DNA from: Pirellulales bacterium
Lineage (GTDB): Bacteria > Planctomycetota > Planctomycetia > Pirellulales > Lacipirellulaceae
Length of the DNA stretch: 64,000 nucleotides
Assembly (NCBI GenBank): GCA_028279215.1
Contig: JANQOF010000025.1
Span: 45,497-109,496 of the forward strand
Reading direction: 5' to 3'
Part shown: piece by piece, positions 45,331 through 54,976 of the stretch
Position numbering within the stretch: the stretch's first letter is position 1
How the letters are laid out: the number at the start of each line of letters is the position of its first letter
The notes under the pieces: model-generated
What the model saw: only the letters and a program-made list of their open reading frames with translations
Databases searched by the model: none
Told to the model about the DNA's origin: nothing
Position numbers and translations under genes: made by a program

Positions 45331-46098
45331 TCACTCCGCGGTTCCGAACTCAAACGCCAACACCTGTTCGTCTCCTCCAAGAAAGGTCATGGTTTCGTGG
45401 GCCGTCACTTGTACTTCGCCGGGCAGGCCAATCACCTCGCCCTCTTTGATGTTCGCGTTCTTCTCCAAAATGTAGTGGGCCAGGTTGTACGCATGGTTCA
45501 TCAACGCCTGCGGCTCGCCCACGAAGTGGGGGAACTCGATCTCTCGCTTGCCAAGCGCCGACATACCGGTGGTGAACAGCCTGAGTGCGTTCTCGCCCGC
45601 AGCTTCTACCTGGAAGTCGATCCACAAGTGTAGCGGCAGGTCGTCCCGCGACATCTGCGCGGCTACTTGGCAGAATGCATTGGGCTCGTGTACCGCACGG
45701 CTGCCACCCCATTGCAGGCCAACTGCGCGCGAAGCGGGCAGCAGCGCCGCGACAAACCTTGTGAGCCGCATACTCTTGGCAATTCGGTCGTGCCCCTCGT
45801 CAACAAGCGCAACGATCAGGTGCGCCCGTTGTCGAGCCAGTTGATCGGCCGCTTGCGGCCAATACCAGGCTCGGGCCGCTGGTCCATCGAGTTGGCTCAC
45901 GGGGATAGGCTGATCGACCAACGTATAGGCAACGGTCGCTTCGCCCCACTGAAACGTCACCATGCGGTCGGTTTGGCTTGATAGCTCAAGCGGCGCGGTA
46001 TCGGGCGACGCGGCGTCGCACGCTTGTTGCACCAACTCCGGTTGTGGCAGTTCGGCTGCATCGAGCGCGACCAGCGCCAGCCAAGTCGACGAGTTCAC
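45331..46098 (-). CDS. DUF4261-family protein
   Basis: A 255-residue soluble protein without signal or membrane segments. The second half has the DUF4261 type pattern LPLHLWIDFQVEAAGENALR, TTGMSALGKREIEFPHFVG and EVIGLPGEVQVTAHETMTFL. The molecular function is unknown. It overlaps prmC by 4 bp (ATGA), so it belongs to the rpmE-prfA-prmC operon; this suggests a link to translation only by position. Confidence 0.75.
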   Translation of the reverse strand: MNSSTWLALVALDAAELPQPELVQQACDAASPDTAPLELSSQTDRMVTFQWGEATVAYTLVDQPIPVSQLDGPAARAWYWPQAADQLARQRAHLIVALVDEGHDRIAKSMRLTRFVAALLPASRAVGLQWGGSRAVHEPNAFCQVAAQMSRDDLPLHLWIDFQVEAAGENALRLFTTGMSALGKREIEFPHFVGEPQALMNHAYNLAHYILEKNANIKEGEVIGLPGEVQVTAHETMTFLGGDEQVLAFEFGTAE

Positions 46099-46997
46099 GA
46101 TGCCTCCTGCTGTGCTTGGACCACACGCGGCCGCCCTTCCAGGTCGTTGATGGTTTCCAAGCGCTCCAGCGGCGAGGTATCGACCAACGACTCCACGCGC
46201 GTGAATATCGTCGGGCTAACTTCCATCATCAGCACTCCGCCAGGCAGCAAACGGCTTGCGGCGGCGGCGATTAGCGGCTCGATTACCGTCGTACCCTGCT
46301 CACCCCCGTCGAGGGCCATCATCGGTTCGAACTCGCGTACCGACTTATCGATCTCCGCTAGCTCGCTCGTCTTAATATACGGCGGGTTCGAAACGATGAA
46401 GTCAAACTCTGCATCGTCAGGCAAGCCCGAGATCAAGTCGCTCTCCATAAAATTGATCCGCTCCGTCACGGTGTGCTTCTCGGCATTTCGCCGTGCAACG
46501 TCGATCGCCTTAGGGCTGACGTCGACTGCAGTGATGCTTGCGTGCGGCAAATGCCGGGCGGCGCAAATCGCGAGGATGCCGCTGCCGGTGCCAACGTCCA
46601 CGATTCGGAGTTGCCCCCCTGCTCTTTGCTTTGCGTGATCCAGTAGCGCCACGACCATCAACTCGGTCTCGGGCCGCGGTATCAACACGTCGGGCGTGAC
46701 CTCGAACTCCAGCGAGTAGAACTCGCGCTTGCCCACCAGGTACGCCACCGGAGTGCCGGCTGCTCGTTGCTTTACCAGTTCGCGAAACTTGCTTCGCAAC
46801 TCGTCGTCTGCAGGCTCATCGTACGCCGTGTATAGCAGAATCCGTTGGCAATCCCGGCAATGGGCGAGCAGCACCTCTGCTTCCAGTCGCGGCGACTCTA
46901 CGCCCCGCTCGGTAAAAAACTCCGTCGTCCACGTCAGCAGCCGGCCGATGGTCCATTCGTCCGAGTCGGTTTGTTGCTGGTCAGCCGGCGTCGACAT
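46095..46997 (-). CDS. prmC: Release factor glutamine methyltransferase PrmC
   Basis: A 300-residue S-adenosylmethionine-dependent enzyme that methylates the glutamine of the GGQ motif in release factors. The SAM site is RIVDVGTGSGILAICAARHL, and the substrate-specific NPPY motif lies in FDFIVSNPPYIKTSEL. The RPETELMV segment before the catalytic domain is also typical. The substrate gene prfA lies directly upstream in the same operon. ATG 46997 starts the conserved helical N-terminal domain; an in-frame start at 47105 adds 36 residues through a repeat and is rejected. Confidence 0.93.
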   Translation of the reverse strand: MSTPADQQQTDSDEWTIGRLLTWTTEFFTERGVESPRLEAEVLLAHCRDCQRILLYTAYDEPADDELRSKFRELVKQRAAGTPVAYLVGKREFYSLEFEVTPDVLIPRPETELMVVALLDHAKQRAGGQLRIVDVGTGSGILAICAARHLPHASITAVDVSPKAIDVARRNAEKHTVTERINFMESDLISGLPDDAEFDFIVSNPPYIKTSELAEIDKSVREFEPMMALDGGEQGTTVIEPLIAAAASRLLPGGVLMMEVSPTIFTRVESLVDTSPLERLETINDLEGRPRVVQAQQEAS

Positions 46998-47054
46998 GGC
47001 TTCTACAAGATACACACAACGAGTGTTGGAACTGCGCGCTTCCCGTACAATTGG

Positions 47055-47092
47055 CCCTAACCCCCACCCTCTCTCCCAGAGGGAGAGGGAAA
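47055..47092. repeat. Hairpin repeat (CCCTCTCCC-type) between prfA and prmC
   Basis: The sequence CCCTAACCCCCACCCTCTCT followed by CCCAGAGGGAGAGGGAAA contains a stem CTCTCCC-AGA-GGGAGAG. On the minus strand it reads TTTCCCTCTCCCTCTGGGAG with a following G-rich arm. This type of hairpin sequence is, to my memory, widely scattered in planctomycete and other genomes. Here it sits in the 139-bp gap inside the prfA-prmC operon, where it may act as an RNA-processing or partial termination signal. Confidence 0.5.
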
Positions 47093-47136
47093 CCAAGCGC
47101 GACAATACTCACCACTCACCACCCACAACTTGTCAC

Positions 47137-48213
47137 CTACTCCTCCAACCCTTCCATCGAGTCGCGCAACTGCTGGCGGTCGTATTCAATCATCGCGTCG
47201 GTCACCGGCTGCAGGTCGCCTCCAACGATTTGGTCGAGCTTGTACAGATTCAAACCAATTCGGTGATCGGTCAGACGGTTCTGCGGGAAGTTGTACGTGC
47301 GGATCCGCTGGCTGCGATCGCCCGAGCCAACCAGGCCCTTGCGTTCGTCGGCCCGCTTTTTCATCTCTTCTTGCTGGCGATGATCGTAAATGCGACTCTT
47401 GAGCACGCGGATCGCTTTGGCCAGGTTCTTGTGTTGGCTTTTCTCGTCTTGGCACGAGACGACAATCCCTGTCTCGTGGTGAGTTAGCCGAATCGCCGAC
47501 TCGGTCTTGTTCACATGCTGCCCGCCCGGCCCGCTCGCACCGAACTTGTCGACCCGATACTCGTCGGGCTTAAGTTCTACCTCCACGTCCTCGGGCTCGG
47601 CCATCACGGCCACCGTGGCCGCCGAAGTGTGAACTCGGCCTTGGGTTTCGGTCTCTGGAACGCGCTGCACGCGGTGCCCGCCGCTCTCATAGGCCAACTC
47701 GCGATAAACCCCCTCACCTTCCATGGCGAGAGAAATCTCCTTGAAGCCGCCCAGTTCCGTCGGGCTAGCTTCCATAATCTCCATCTTCCAGCCCTTGGTT
47801 TCGGCGTGGCGCTTGTACATTTCGAACAAGTCTCGCGCGAACAGCGCCGCCTCGTCGCCACCGGTTCCGGCGCGAATCTCCATGATGCAGCGGGCGCGGT
47901 TGGCCTCCTCGCCGCCGATGGTGAGCCCGAGCAGCTCATCCCACACTTCTTCGCGCTCGCTGCGGAGCGATTCGACCTCCGCTTCGGCCAACTCGCGCAT
48001 CTCGGCGTCGCCCGATTCGACCATTTCTCGGGCTTCGTTCATCTCGTCGACGAGTTGCTTGAACCGCCGATATTTGCTCGCGAGCTTCGAGAGCGAACCA
48101 TGCTCGCGAGCAGTTTGAGCAAGGCGATCAGAGTTCGCCAGCACGTCGGGGTCGACCAAGTCTTTCTCGAGTCGCTCGAAGCGGGCAAGCTTGGATTCCA
48201 GGAGTTCTCGCAT
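47137..48213 (-). CDS. prfA: Peptide chain release factor 1
   Basis: A 358-residue protein that ends translation at UAA and UAG. The catalytic GGQ motif lies in [19 protein letters not shown]. The domain with the stop-codon-reading region is of RF1 type ([20 protein letters not shown] followed by [10 protein letters not shown]). The C-terminal segment [20 protein letters not shown] is RF1-like. Length fits RF1. It is part of the operon rpmE-prfA-prmC-DUF4261, in the direction right to left. Confidence 0.96.
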   Translation of the reverse strand: MRELLESKLARFERLEKDLVDPDVLANSDRLAQTAREHGSLSKLASKYRRFKQLVDEMNEAREMVESGDAEMRELAEAEVESLRSEREEVWDELLGLTIGGEEANRARCIMEIRAGTGGDEAALFARDLFEMYKRHAETKGWKMEIMEASPTELGGFKEISLAMEGEGVYRELAYESGGHRVQRVPETETQGRVHTSAATVAVMAEPEDVEVELKPDEYRVDKFGASGPGGQHVNKTESAIRLTHHETGIVVSCQDEKSQHKNLAKAIRVLKSRIYDHRQQEEMKKRADERKGLVGSGDRSQRIRTYNFPQNRLTDHRIGLNLYKLDQIVGGDLQPVTDAMIEYDRQQLRDSMEGLEE

Positions 48214-48306
48214 GATGCAGGGCCAGAGTTAGTAGCACGAATGGGGACCAACACAACATTTGCACGCCCAGCAAATCGAAAGGCGCGGCCAGCGTGGGTC
48301 CCGCAG

Positions 48307-48540
48307 CTACTTCTTCTTGCCCTTAGTCAAACTCGCGTAACCTGCTTTCGAGAACTTGTTCTTGAACTTCTCGATGCGGCCTGCGGTGTCGACGAACTTC
48401 AGCTTGCCCGTGAAGAATGGGTGGCACTGACTGCAAATGTCGACCTTCAGTTCCTTCCGCGTGCTGCGCGTGGTGAAGGTGTTTCCGCAACCGCAATGAA
48501 CGTGCGTTTCAACGTATTCGGGATGAATGCCTTGTTTCAT
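48307..48540 (-). CDS. rpmE: Ribosomal protein L31 (zinc-binding type)
   Basis: A 77-residue protein beginning [20 protein letters not shown], with the zinc-binding C-x-C (CGC) and CSQCHPFF motifs, so it is the C+ form of L31. The region [20 protein letters not shown] is family typical. It is the first gene of a minus-strand operon and sits 93 bp upstream of prfA. A hairpin and promoter-like elements precede it. Confidence 0.96.
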   Translation of the reverse strand: MKQGIHPEYVETHVHCGCGNTFTTRSTRKELKVDICSQCHPFFTGKLKFVDTAGRIEKFKNKFSKAGYASLTKGKKK

Positions 48541-48622
48541 GGCGTTTGCGACTCCACGGAAGTCAGCCCGGTGAATTCCGCCCGGATGCCGACGTCCAAA
48601 TGACGACTGTGAACCTACCCAA

Positions 48623-48677
48623 CCCTGGTGGGCACCAGGGAATCTAAAATCTTATCGCTCCCGAGATTCACCGGCAA
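48623..48677 (-). promoter_or_regulatory. rpmE promoter candidate with 5'-leader hairpin
   Basis: On the minus strand, TTGCCG (48677-48672), 17 bp, TAAGAT (48654-48649) form a sigma-70-type promoter with four of six matches each. Just downstream, CCCTGGTG-CC-CACCAGGG (48640-48623) is a perfect 8-bp stem at the expected start of the transcript. The leader to the rpmE ATG is about 100 nt. L31 genes in several phyla carry autoregulatory leader RNAs, so this hairpin is a candidate. Confidence 0.4.
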
Positions 48678-49064
48678 GTGACCGAGTTTTGCCCGTTTTG
48701 TCCAATGTGCAGAAAAACGATTCTAGGCGACTTTATTCGTCCTTCACCGTCCCTCTCGATTCTCGTTTTCCACTGTTTTTCTCGACGTTTTGCCACTTCA
48801 ACAGGAAAAGCCCAAACGCTAAAAAGTCCGCCGGTGCGCCCAGCAACGGACAATTGAATTGGAAACGACCAATGTCGACTTTTCCAACCTATCAATCAAG
48901 TCACTAACTCCTGGCGATCAGTGTGACCAATCCGCTGCCTAGCGCGCAGCACATCGGTATGGATGTACACTATCACAGTTAGTGGCCTATTTTCCAGCAA
49001 AAAATGAGATAATCTTTGGGCCGCGGCGCACCACAAATTGTAAGTTGGTGCGCTGGCATCGAAT
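48678..49064. other. Intergenic region without visible gene
   Basis: About 390 bp with somewhat lower GC than the surroundings, between the rpmE promoter region and the end of the photolyase gene. The short open frames here have no recognisable protein character. I see no repeat, tRNA or clear terminator. Confidence 0.35.
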
Positions 49065-50594
49065 CTAGAACAGCGCCTTCTGCCGCATCGCCTCTGCCGA
49101 GTACCGTTCGATATACCCCTTCACTTTCACCTTGCGGGCCGTATTGTCGCTGCTCATGTAGCGGATCTTGCCGTATACCTCGCGCTCGGGGCCCCAGGCG
49201 CGGTCGTAGCGGCCCAGCACCCAAAAGATGCCGCTGTAGCTGTTGGGGTTGCGGCCGTCGAGGGCGTACTTGTTGTTCAGCTCGATCATCACCTTGAGCG
49301 CGGCTTGCGGCGAATCGGACCATTCGAGAATCTTCTTGCCCCATAGCATTCGCAAGTAGTTGTGAATTCGGCCTTCGACCAACAGTTGCCGCTGGGCAGA
49401 GTTCCATAGTTCGTCGTGAGTTCGGGCGTGCTCGAACTCGTCGAGTGTGTAAACGTGCTCGCGCTGGTCGCCCGCGTGTTCGGCCAGCGTCGATTGTGCC
49501 CAATCGGGCAGCGAGCTGTAGCGAAAGTAATCGTGCGGCCGCATTGAGCACATGTTGTAACCCAGCTCGCGCCAGGTGATCAGCTCGTCGAGAAACGACT
49601 CCGTCGACTGGTCCGCGCCCCACCACCCACTCCGGCTACCGTTGGTCTTGTTCGATAGCTTGGACGGGTTCCAACCAGTTTCTTCGGCCAATGCTGCGAA
49701 CACTTGGTGCGCCGACAGATGTCCGAAATGCAGATACGGCGAGAAACCACTGGGCGCATCGTTCTCCGGCGCGTTTCGTTCGTCGCCATAGCGGGCGAGC
49801 CGATCGACTAAGAAACGATAGAGCTGCTCGTTGGCAGCCACCTCGCCGCCTGGAATAAATGGCACCACGGACACATCGTGGTCAATCGGGAGATCTCGAA
49901 GCCACGTCGGATCGCCGGCCAACTCAACGACATCAGCCACTGGCCACTTGCTCGTCACGTTGTCAGGCAGGCTATCGACGTGTGGGACACGTGGGTCGTC
50001 GAGCGGATCTTGCCGTGGAAAATATGCCAGTTGCTCGGGAAGAGTCTTTTGTAGGAACCGCCGAAAGTCGAACGCACGAGCAAATGCCTTTTCGGCCGCC
50101 CGCATGGGCATGAGTCCATTCGAGTCGACCGCTTCGAGGCGCACGTTTAGCTCCCGTGCAGCGACTCGGATCATTCTTGGAATGAAAAATGATGGAAAGT
50201 CGTCGGTTACCACGACGCAGGCCCGGGCGGCCAGCGCTTCGAGCAACCCCGATCCGTCGCCTGACGTGCGTTCGAGGTATGGATAGTACGTAGCACTTCG
50301 ATTCGCGAGGGCGCTGGCATTATCAGCCATGCCTTGAATCACGAAGTGATGCAGCCGATCGCTCGCCCAGCGATAGCCGCACCGAAGCGCTTCGAGCACA
50401 ACGATCGGCTTCTTGAGGTCACGGGCCCATTCCACGGCACGCTGCAGACTGTAGCTCCAGTGCGTGCGACGATTGGCCACCATCCAGTACAACACGAAGT
50501 CGCCGTCGTCGTAGATTGACGCCGCATTTGCTTGGCGGACGCGGATCGCAGGTACTATATCATTATCTTGGGCGGCGACGACGAAATCGGCCAT
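49065..50594 (-). CDS. Class II cyclobutane pyrimidine dimer photolyase
   Basis: A 509-residue flavoprotein that repairs UV-induced CPDs in DNA with blue light. The N-terminal photolyase domain starts VLYWMVANRRTHWSYSLQRA. The FAD domain carries class II features: NGSRSGWWGADQSTESFLDE, ELITWRELGYNMCSMRPHDY, then GRIHNYLRMLWGKKILEWSD and NKYALDGRNPNSYSGIFWVL. The last two are the hallmark class II blocks. The C-terminus AMRQKALF ends at the stop. It stands alone, with no other repair genes nearby. Confidence 0.95.
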   Translation of the reverse strand: MADFVVAAQDNDIVPAIRVRQANAASIYDDGDFVLYWMVANRRTHWSYSLQRAVEWARDLKKPIVVLEALRCGYRWASDRLHHFVIQGMADNASALANRSATYYPYLERTSGDGSGLLEALAARACVVVTDDFPSFFIPRMIRVAARELNVRLEAVDSNGLMPMRAAEKAFARAFDFRRFLQKTLPEQLAYFPRQDPLDDPRVPHVDSLPDNVTSKWPVADVVELAGDPTWLRDLPIDHDVSVVPFIPGGEVAANEQLYRFLVDRLARYGDERNAPENDAPSGFSPYLHFGHLSAHQVFAALAEETGWNPSKLSNKTNGSRSGWWGADQSTESFLDELITWRELGYNMCSMRPHDYFRYSSLPDWAQSTLAEHAGDQREHVYTLDEFEHARTHDELWNSAQRQLLVEGRIHNYLRMLWGKKILEWSDSPQAALKVMIELNNKYALDGRNPNSYSGIFWVLGRYDRAWGPEREVYGKIRYMSSDNTARKVKVKGYIERYSAEAMRQKALF

Positions 50595-50729
50595 GGCAAT
50601 CGCACGGAGAGAAGATCGGAGATTGGAATTCCCGTTGGCTGCACATTATACAAATGAAGACAGGCCGACGAGCCCGCGCGACGAGGCGTCGCACCGACTA
50701 GCCGACCTGTATCTCCAGTTACAGCAAAA

Positions 50730-51896
50730 TCACCTTGTCATGTCGTGGTAGGCGACTTCCAGTCCACGGCGAAGCTTCCAAGCTCGCGAGTTGGCACAAT
50801 GCGTGGTGCCCGAATCTTCCAGTACAGCGTTCATGTGCGAAACCGTGTGGTCCGAGAGGCCATGAGCGTCGGTCGATAGCACGGTTTGCATCGTGTCGTG
50901 GTAAAGCGTCGCACATGCGGCGGCGTGGCCATCGTTGTACAACTCGGAACCTTCGGCAATGGCATTCTCAATCGCTTGCCTCGGCGAAACTGACGATTGC
51001 TGAGCGGCTCCGGGCAACAAAACCGCGTCGATGACGTGAATCACTCCATTCGAAGCGTCAATGTCCGTTTTGAGTAGCTTTGCGTTGTTGACCGTCGCAG
51101 AGTCGCCTTTGACTCCGATATTTACATTGCCGCCCTGCAGAGTCTTCGCAGTGCCCGCCTCAAGGGCTTGGTCGCTGTAAACACGCCCAGGGACGACGTG
51201 GTAAGTCAAGATTTCGACCAGCTTGTCCTTATTCTCAGGCTTTAGAAGTGATTCAACTGTGCCCGCGGGCAGTGCGGCGAACGCATCGTCGGTTGGAGCA
51301 AAAACGGTCAAGTCGTCGTCTCCGGAAAGGGCACCGACTAGCCCAGCAGCTTGGGCAGCCGCGAGTAGAGTTCCAAAACTCTCAGCCGCTTTAGCCACTT
51401 CAGGAAGGGTCTTTGTTTCTGGCATGATCACCGCGTCGATGACATGAATCACTCCGTTGTCGCACTTGATGTCGGTGGCAATGACCTGAGCTCCGTCGAT
51501 CATCACCTTGCCGTCGGCAACCTTCACATCAACACGCTGGCCGTTGGCTGTCTCGGCACCGGTAAGCTTCACCACTTGGTCGCTCCCGACCTCACCGGGA
51601 ATAACATGGTATAGCAGCACGGCCTGCAGCAGTTCTTTGTTTTCCGGCTTTAGCAAATTCGCAAGCGCCGCTTCGTCGACAGCCGCAAACGCTTCGTCCG
51701 TCGGGGCAAGAACGGTGAATGGCCCTTCACCTTGAAGGGTCTCAACCAAGTCTGCCGCCTTCACCGCGGTCACTAAAGTCTTGAAGTTCTCGGCTCCGAC
51801 GGCGGTTTCCACGATGTCAGCAGCTTTCGCCTGACTAAGGCCGCACGAAAGTAGTGCGATGGTGGCGAGAGCAGAAAGGGATTTGGCGGGTGACAT
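50730..51896 (-). CDS. Secreted protein with two fasciclin (FAS1) domains
   Basis: A 388-residue protein with a signal peptide ([20 protein letters not shown]). Two tandem FAS1 domains follow. Each has the FAS1 core: [20 protein letters not shown] with YHVIPGEV, and [19 protein letters not shown] with [12 protein letters not shown], plus the [17 protein letters not shown] end. Residues about 310-388 form an extra, mostly helical C-terminal part rich in His and Cys ([40 protein letters not shown]). FAS1 domains are adhesion modules, usually surface or periplasmic. ATG 51896 gives a good signal peptide; the in-frame ATG at 51935 adds 13 residues before it. Confidence 0.88.
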   Translation of the reverse strand: MSPAKSLSALATIALLSCGLSQAKAADIVETAVGAENFKTLVTAVKAADLVETLQGEGPFTVLAPTDEAFAAVDEAALANLLKPENKELLQAVLLYHVIPGEVGSDQVVKLTGAETANGQRVDVKVADGKVMIDGAQVIATDIKCDNGVIHVIDAVIMPETKTLPEVAKAAESFGTLLAAAQAAGLVGALSGDDDLTVFAPTDDAFAALPAGTVESLLKPENKDKLVEILTYHVVPGRVYSDQALEAGTAKTLQGGNVNIGVKGDSATVNNAKLLKTDIDASNGVIHVIDAVLLPGAAQQSSVSPRQAIENAIAEGSELYNDGHAAACATLYHDTMQTVLSTDAHGLSDHTVSHMNAVLEDSGTTHCANSRAWKLRRGLEVAYHDMTR

Positions 51897-52240
51897 CACC
51901 TCGACTCCTGGATACGGGTTTGTGGGTGGGGACACGATGGCCCCATGTGAGTTCTTGGACGACTTGCATTGAGCTCAGTGCGGACGGCAGATTTGCGTGC
52001 CGTCGAACGTGATGCTATAGAGGTTGCGCTCGGCGGCGGCAACGACGCATGGCGCGAAATCTGCAGAAAAACTCTCAACCTGCACGGCGACGCGCGTACG
52101 TCGGCGGCTGGACGCGATTTGCCAAATCTGGCAGCCAGCGTATGGTTTTAAGTAAGAGCGCGATTCTGCGGCTCTCGGGCGCTTCGAGCGCAAATCCAGT
52201 GCCGCAATCACATTCCTCTGCAAACGGAGTCGAAAATCGA
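51897..52240. other. Divergent intergenic region (fasciclin / ferritin-like)
   Basis: A 344-bp divergent promoter region. On the plus strand TTGCGT (51993-51998), 17 bp, TATAGA (52016-52021) is a weak promoter-like pair. No convincing gene is seen; the open frames present are not gene-like in composition. Confidence 0.3.
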
Positions 52241-52696
52241 ATGGCTGCTTCCAACGACGAGGTCGTATCGCTTCTCACCACTGCCTACTGCATGGAACTT
52301 GAGACCGTGATGAACTACTTGGCCAACAGCGTGAATCTCGATGGCGTTCGGGCCGAGGAAATCAAGAAATCTCTGGCGGCGGACATCACCGAAGAACTGA
52401 GCCACGCCACGATGCTCGGCCAGCGGATCAAGCAGCTCGGCGGTACGCTACCCGGCTCGGCCGGAGTAGAAGTGGGCGCGCAAATCCAGCCGCCCAACGA
52501 CACCACAGACGTGGTGGCCGTGATCAAGGCCGTGATCGATGCCGAAGAGTCCGCATGTGCTCATTACAAGAAAATCATCAAGGCGACCGACGGCGAGGAC
52601 TACGTGACGCAAGACTTGTGCATCCGCCTGTTGGCCGACGAAGAAGAACATCTGGTGCTGTTCAGAGGCTTCCTGAAAGAATACGCCAAGGCGTGA
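52241..52696 (+). CDS. Ferritin-like (bacterioferritin/Dps-type) protein
   Basis: A 151-residue four-helix-bundle protein. The diiron ligand pattern is CMELETVMNYLANS in helix A, EELSHATMLGQRI (ExxH) in helix B, AEESACAHYKKI in helix C, and LADEEEHLVLFRGFL (ExxH) in helix D. This fits iron storage or a redox diiron centre. ATG 52241 begins the first helix; an in-frame start at 52049 lies in promoter DNA. It is close to the bile-acid-symporter gene but on the other strand. Confidence 0.85.
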   Translation: MAASNDEVVSLLTTAYCMELETVMNYLANSVNLDGVRAEEIKKSLAADITEELSHATMLGQRIKQLGGTLPGSAGVEVGAQIQPPNDTTDVVAVIKAVIDAEESACAHYKKIIKATDGEDYVTQDLCIRLLADEEEHLVLFRGFLKEYAKA

Positions 52697-52703
52697 GTTC
52701 GAG

Positions 52704-53621
52704 CTACACCTGTTCGCGCCCCGCACGTCGTTGACGCGAGAACCGCCAGAGGCGTCGCCCAACGGCAATCAGCCCGATCACCATCATCGCCCCACCGGCG
52801 AACAAGCAGGTGTAGAGCGCGCCTTTGTGATTTGCGTCGGGCAGCGGGCCGAACAGTGGTAAGCACAATGCGACGCCGAGGTTGCCATTACGCATCGAGA
52901 CTTCCACAGCGAGCGTAAACGCGTCGGATTTTTGGTATCGAATCGCCTGCGTGAGCCAGTTGGTGCCAACCAGGCTGACGATGATAAACACGACGAGCCA
53001 AACGGGCGTCGCCCACCCGTACTCGAACACCTTGATTTGTCCTCCACCGAGCGCTCCGACCCAAACGCCTGCCACCGCAATCATGCTGCCCCACACGGCC
53101 AGTTTGCTGAGCAGGCCGCGCGACCCGGGCCATCGGCTACCAACGACCATACCGAGCAGCAATGGCAGCATGAGCAAGGTCACGATGCTCAGCACTGTCT
53201 GGTCAAGCGGCATCTGAAAATCACTGGGCAACTGTTGCGCGGCGAACAACTGAAGCACGAGCGGCGTGGCGAGCAGGCAAATCGCGGTCGAAGCACAAGT
53301 GGCGGTGACCGACAGCGGCACATTGCCGCGCCCGAGGAAGGTAATGATGTTCGACAGCGTGCCGCTCGGAAGCGCCATCATCAACACCAGCCCTACCGCG
53401 ACTTCGGGCGCCAATCTGGTGGCCCAGGCAAAAGCCACCGCAACCGTAGGCATGACGAGAAACTGCATGCCCAGCACGAGACCAATGTCGGTTGGCCGGC
53501 GGAATACAGCGCGAAACTGCTCGACAGTCGAAGTCGCCCCCATGCCGAACATCGCCAGGATGAGCTGCGCGTTGTAGAACAGCTCGGAATGCTGTCGGTA
53601 GAATTCAAGGAACGAAGACAT
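52704..53621 (-). CDS. Bile acid:sodium symporter (BASS) family transporter
   Basis: A 305-residue membrane protein with about nine or ten hydrophobic helices. Family features include LAMFGMGATSTVEQFRAVFR near the start, the LPSGTLSNIITFLGRGNVPL region, and the EVSMRNGNLGVALCLPLFG segment, the family's conserved NAxLA-type crossover region. BASS proteins transport organic anions such as bile acids, pantothenate or pyruvate with sodium; the substrate here is unknown. Confidence 0.88.
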   Translation of the reverse strand: MSSFLEFYRQHSELFYNAQLILAMFGMGATSTVEQFRAVFRRPTDIGLVLGMQFLVMPTVAVAFAWATRLAPEVAVGLVLMMALPSGTLSNIITFLGRGNVPLSVTATCASTAICLLATPLVLQLFAAQQLPSDFQMPLDQTVLSIVTLLMLPLLLGMVVGSRWPGSRGLLSKLAVWGSMIAVAGVWVGALGGGQIKVFEYGWATPVWLVVFIIVSLVGTNWLTQAIRYQKSDAFTLAVEVSMRNGNLGVALCLPLFGPLPDANHKGALYTCLFAGGAMMVIGLIAVGRRLWRFSRQRRAGREQV

Positions 53622-53687
53622 GGTTGTTTTTCAATGTTCAATCTTCAATGTCCAACCGTTGGCCTGATCATTGAAACTTGATGCTTG

Positions 53688-54683
53688 TCACTTCTTCAGG
53701 TACCGCTCGATCGCAATCGGCATGCCTTCGACAAAGTCGACTTTGGGAACATATCCTAGTTCGCGTTTGGCTTTGTCGATGGAGTAATCGAGGTTGAGCG
53801 CCATGAACTTGTAGCGCGGTTTGGTAACTAGCGGGGGAGACTTCTTGCCAATCGCTCGCGCGATCGTACCGAGTGGCTTGATGGCGTTCTTGGCGAGCCA
53901 ACTGGGTACGCGGCGAGGCAGCGGTGCACCGATTGCTTTGCACACGGCTCCAATATACTCGTTTCGGTCAATCAGCCGCTCGTCGCGAATATTGTAGACC
54001 TGTCCTACCGCTGCGGGCTTCTCAACTGCCAACATGACAGCATCGGCCAAGTTGCCGACATAGAGATTGTCGAGCATCTTCGTTCCGTCGCCCACCATCA
54101 TCATGGTCCGATTCTGTAGTGTTTCGACCACCCGCGGCAATACGTGCCGGTCGCCCTCGCCGTACATGAATCCTGGGCGGATCATCACGATCGGCAGGCC
54201 ATAGTCGTCCAAGTACCGGCGGCAGATTAGCTCGGCTCGAGCTTTGGTGGTAGTGTACCCGTCGTAGCCCACGTAGTCAGGTGGCACCGTCTCGTCCTCG
54301 CCGTAATGGTCGCCCCAGCGATAGACGCCCAATGAACTGATGTGCACGAACCGATCGAGCGAGTCGCTTCTCTGGCGGACCGCTTCGAGGAGCGTCGCGA
54401 CAGCATCTTGATTGATCGCCTTGTATTCCTCGAACGGCCCCCAGTCGCCCACCTTCCCTGCCGCGTGAACGATGACCTGCATTCCATCAACCAACGGCGG
54501 CACCTCATCGGGCTTGGTGAGATCGCCATACACGATTTCGCAGCCCAGCCCGGCAATCGAATCGGGCAGTTCGCCGTTGTGCACCAGCGCGCGAATGCCG
54601 TAGCCGGCCTCCACGGCCTTGCGGACGACGTGGCGGCCGACCATGCCACTCGCCCCCGTTACAAGCATTGTCTTCTGCGTCAT
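53688..54683 (-). CDS. NAD(P)-dependent epimerase/dehydratase (extended SDR)
   Basis: A 331-residue extended short-chain dehydrogenase. The N-terminal cofactor motif is LVTGASGMVGRHVVRKAVEA. The catalytic serine lies near HISSLGVYRWGD, and the Tyr-Lys pair is in YTTTKARAELICRRYLDDY. The order resembles the 3-beta-hydroxysteroid dehydrogenase/isomerase-like or sugar-epimerase-like branch; the substrate cannot be said. It follows a BASS transporter in the same direction with a 66-bp gap, so the two may share a pathway, though this is weak evidence. Confidence 0.88.
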   Translation of the reverse strand: MTQKTMLVTGASGMVGRHVVRKAVEAGYGIRALVHNGELPDSIAGLGCEIVYGDLTKPDEVPPLVDGMQVIVHAAGKVGDWGPFEEYKAINQDAVATLLEAVRQRSDSLDRFVHISSLGVYRWGDHYGEDETVPPDYVGYDGYTTTKARAELICRRYLDDYGLPIVMIRPGFMYGEGDRHVLPRVVETLQNRTMMMVGDGTKMLDNLYVGNLADAVMLAVEKPAAVGQVYNIRDERLIDRNEYIGAVCKAIGAPLPRRVPSWLAKNAIKPLGTIARAIGKKSPPLVTKPRYKFMALNLDYSIDKAKRELGYVPKVDFVEGMPIAIERYLKK

Positions 54684-54976
54684 GCAAACTACCCTGTGAC
54701 CGGTGATGCGGCGTAACTACACGAAGTCGTGCGAAAACACCCTCTCCCAGCTAAGGTAGCGGCCATCGGCGGCCGATGTTTCTGGGGGAGCGTACAGCGC
54801 ATTTGCGAGTATCGTTTGGGCTGCATCAGTATTCGCACGGGTTTTGACGGGGAAATAGGCCCAACTGTTACTGCAAAATTCGTATTGGCGGCCGCTCGAC
54901 CGGGGAGTATATACTAAAAACAACTTATCTTACCCAGACTGAAATGCCGGTTCGCGCATTCAGGGGGAGCCACGAC

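Noticed and set aside
47515..48603. A 362-codon plus-strand open frame over prfA and rpmE
   Set aside because: The minus-strand genes prfA and rpmE have diagnostic motifs; this frame has none.
48668..48907. Small open frames in the low-GC gap upstream of rpmE
   Set aside because: No Shine-Dalgarno, no recognisable composition, and they overlap each other on both strands.
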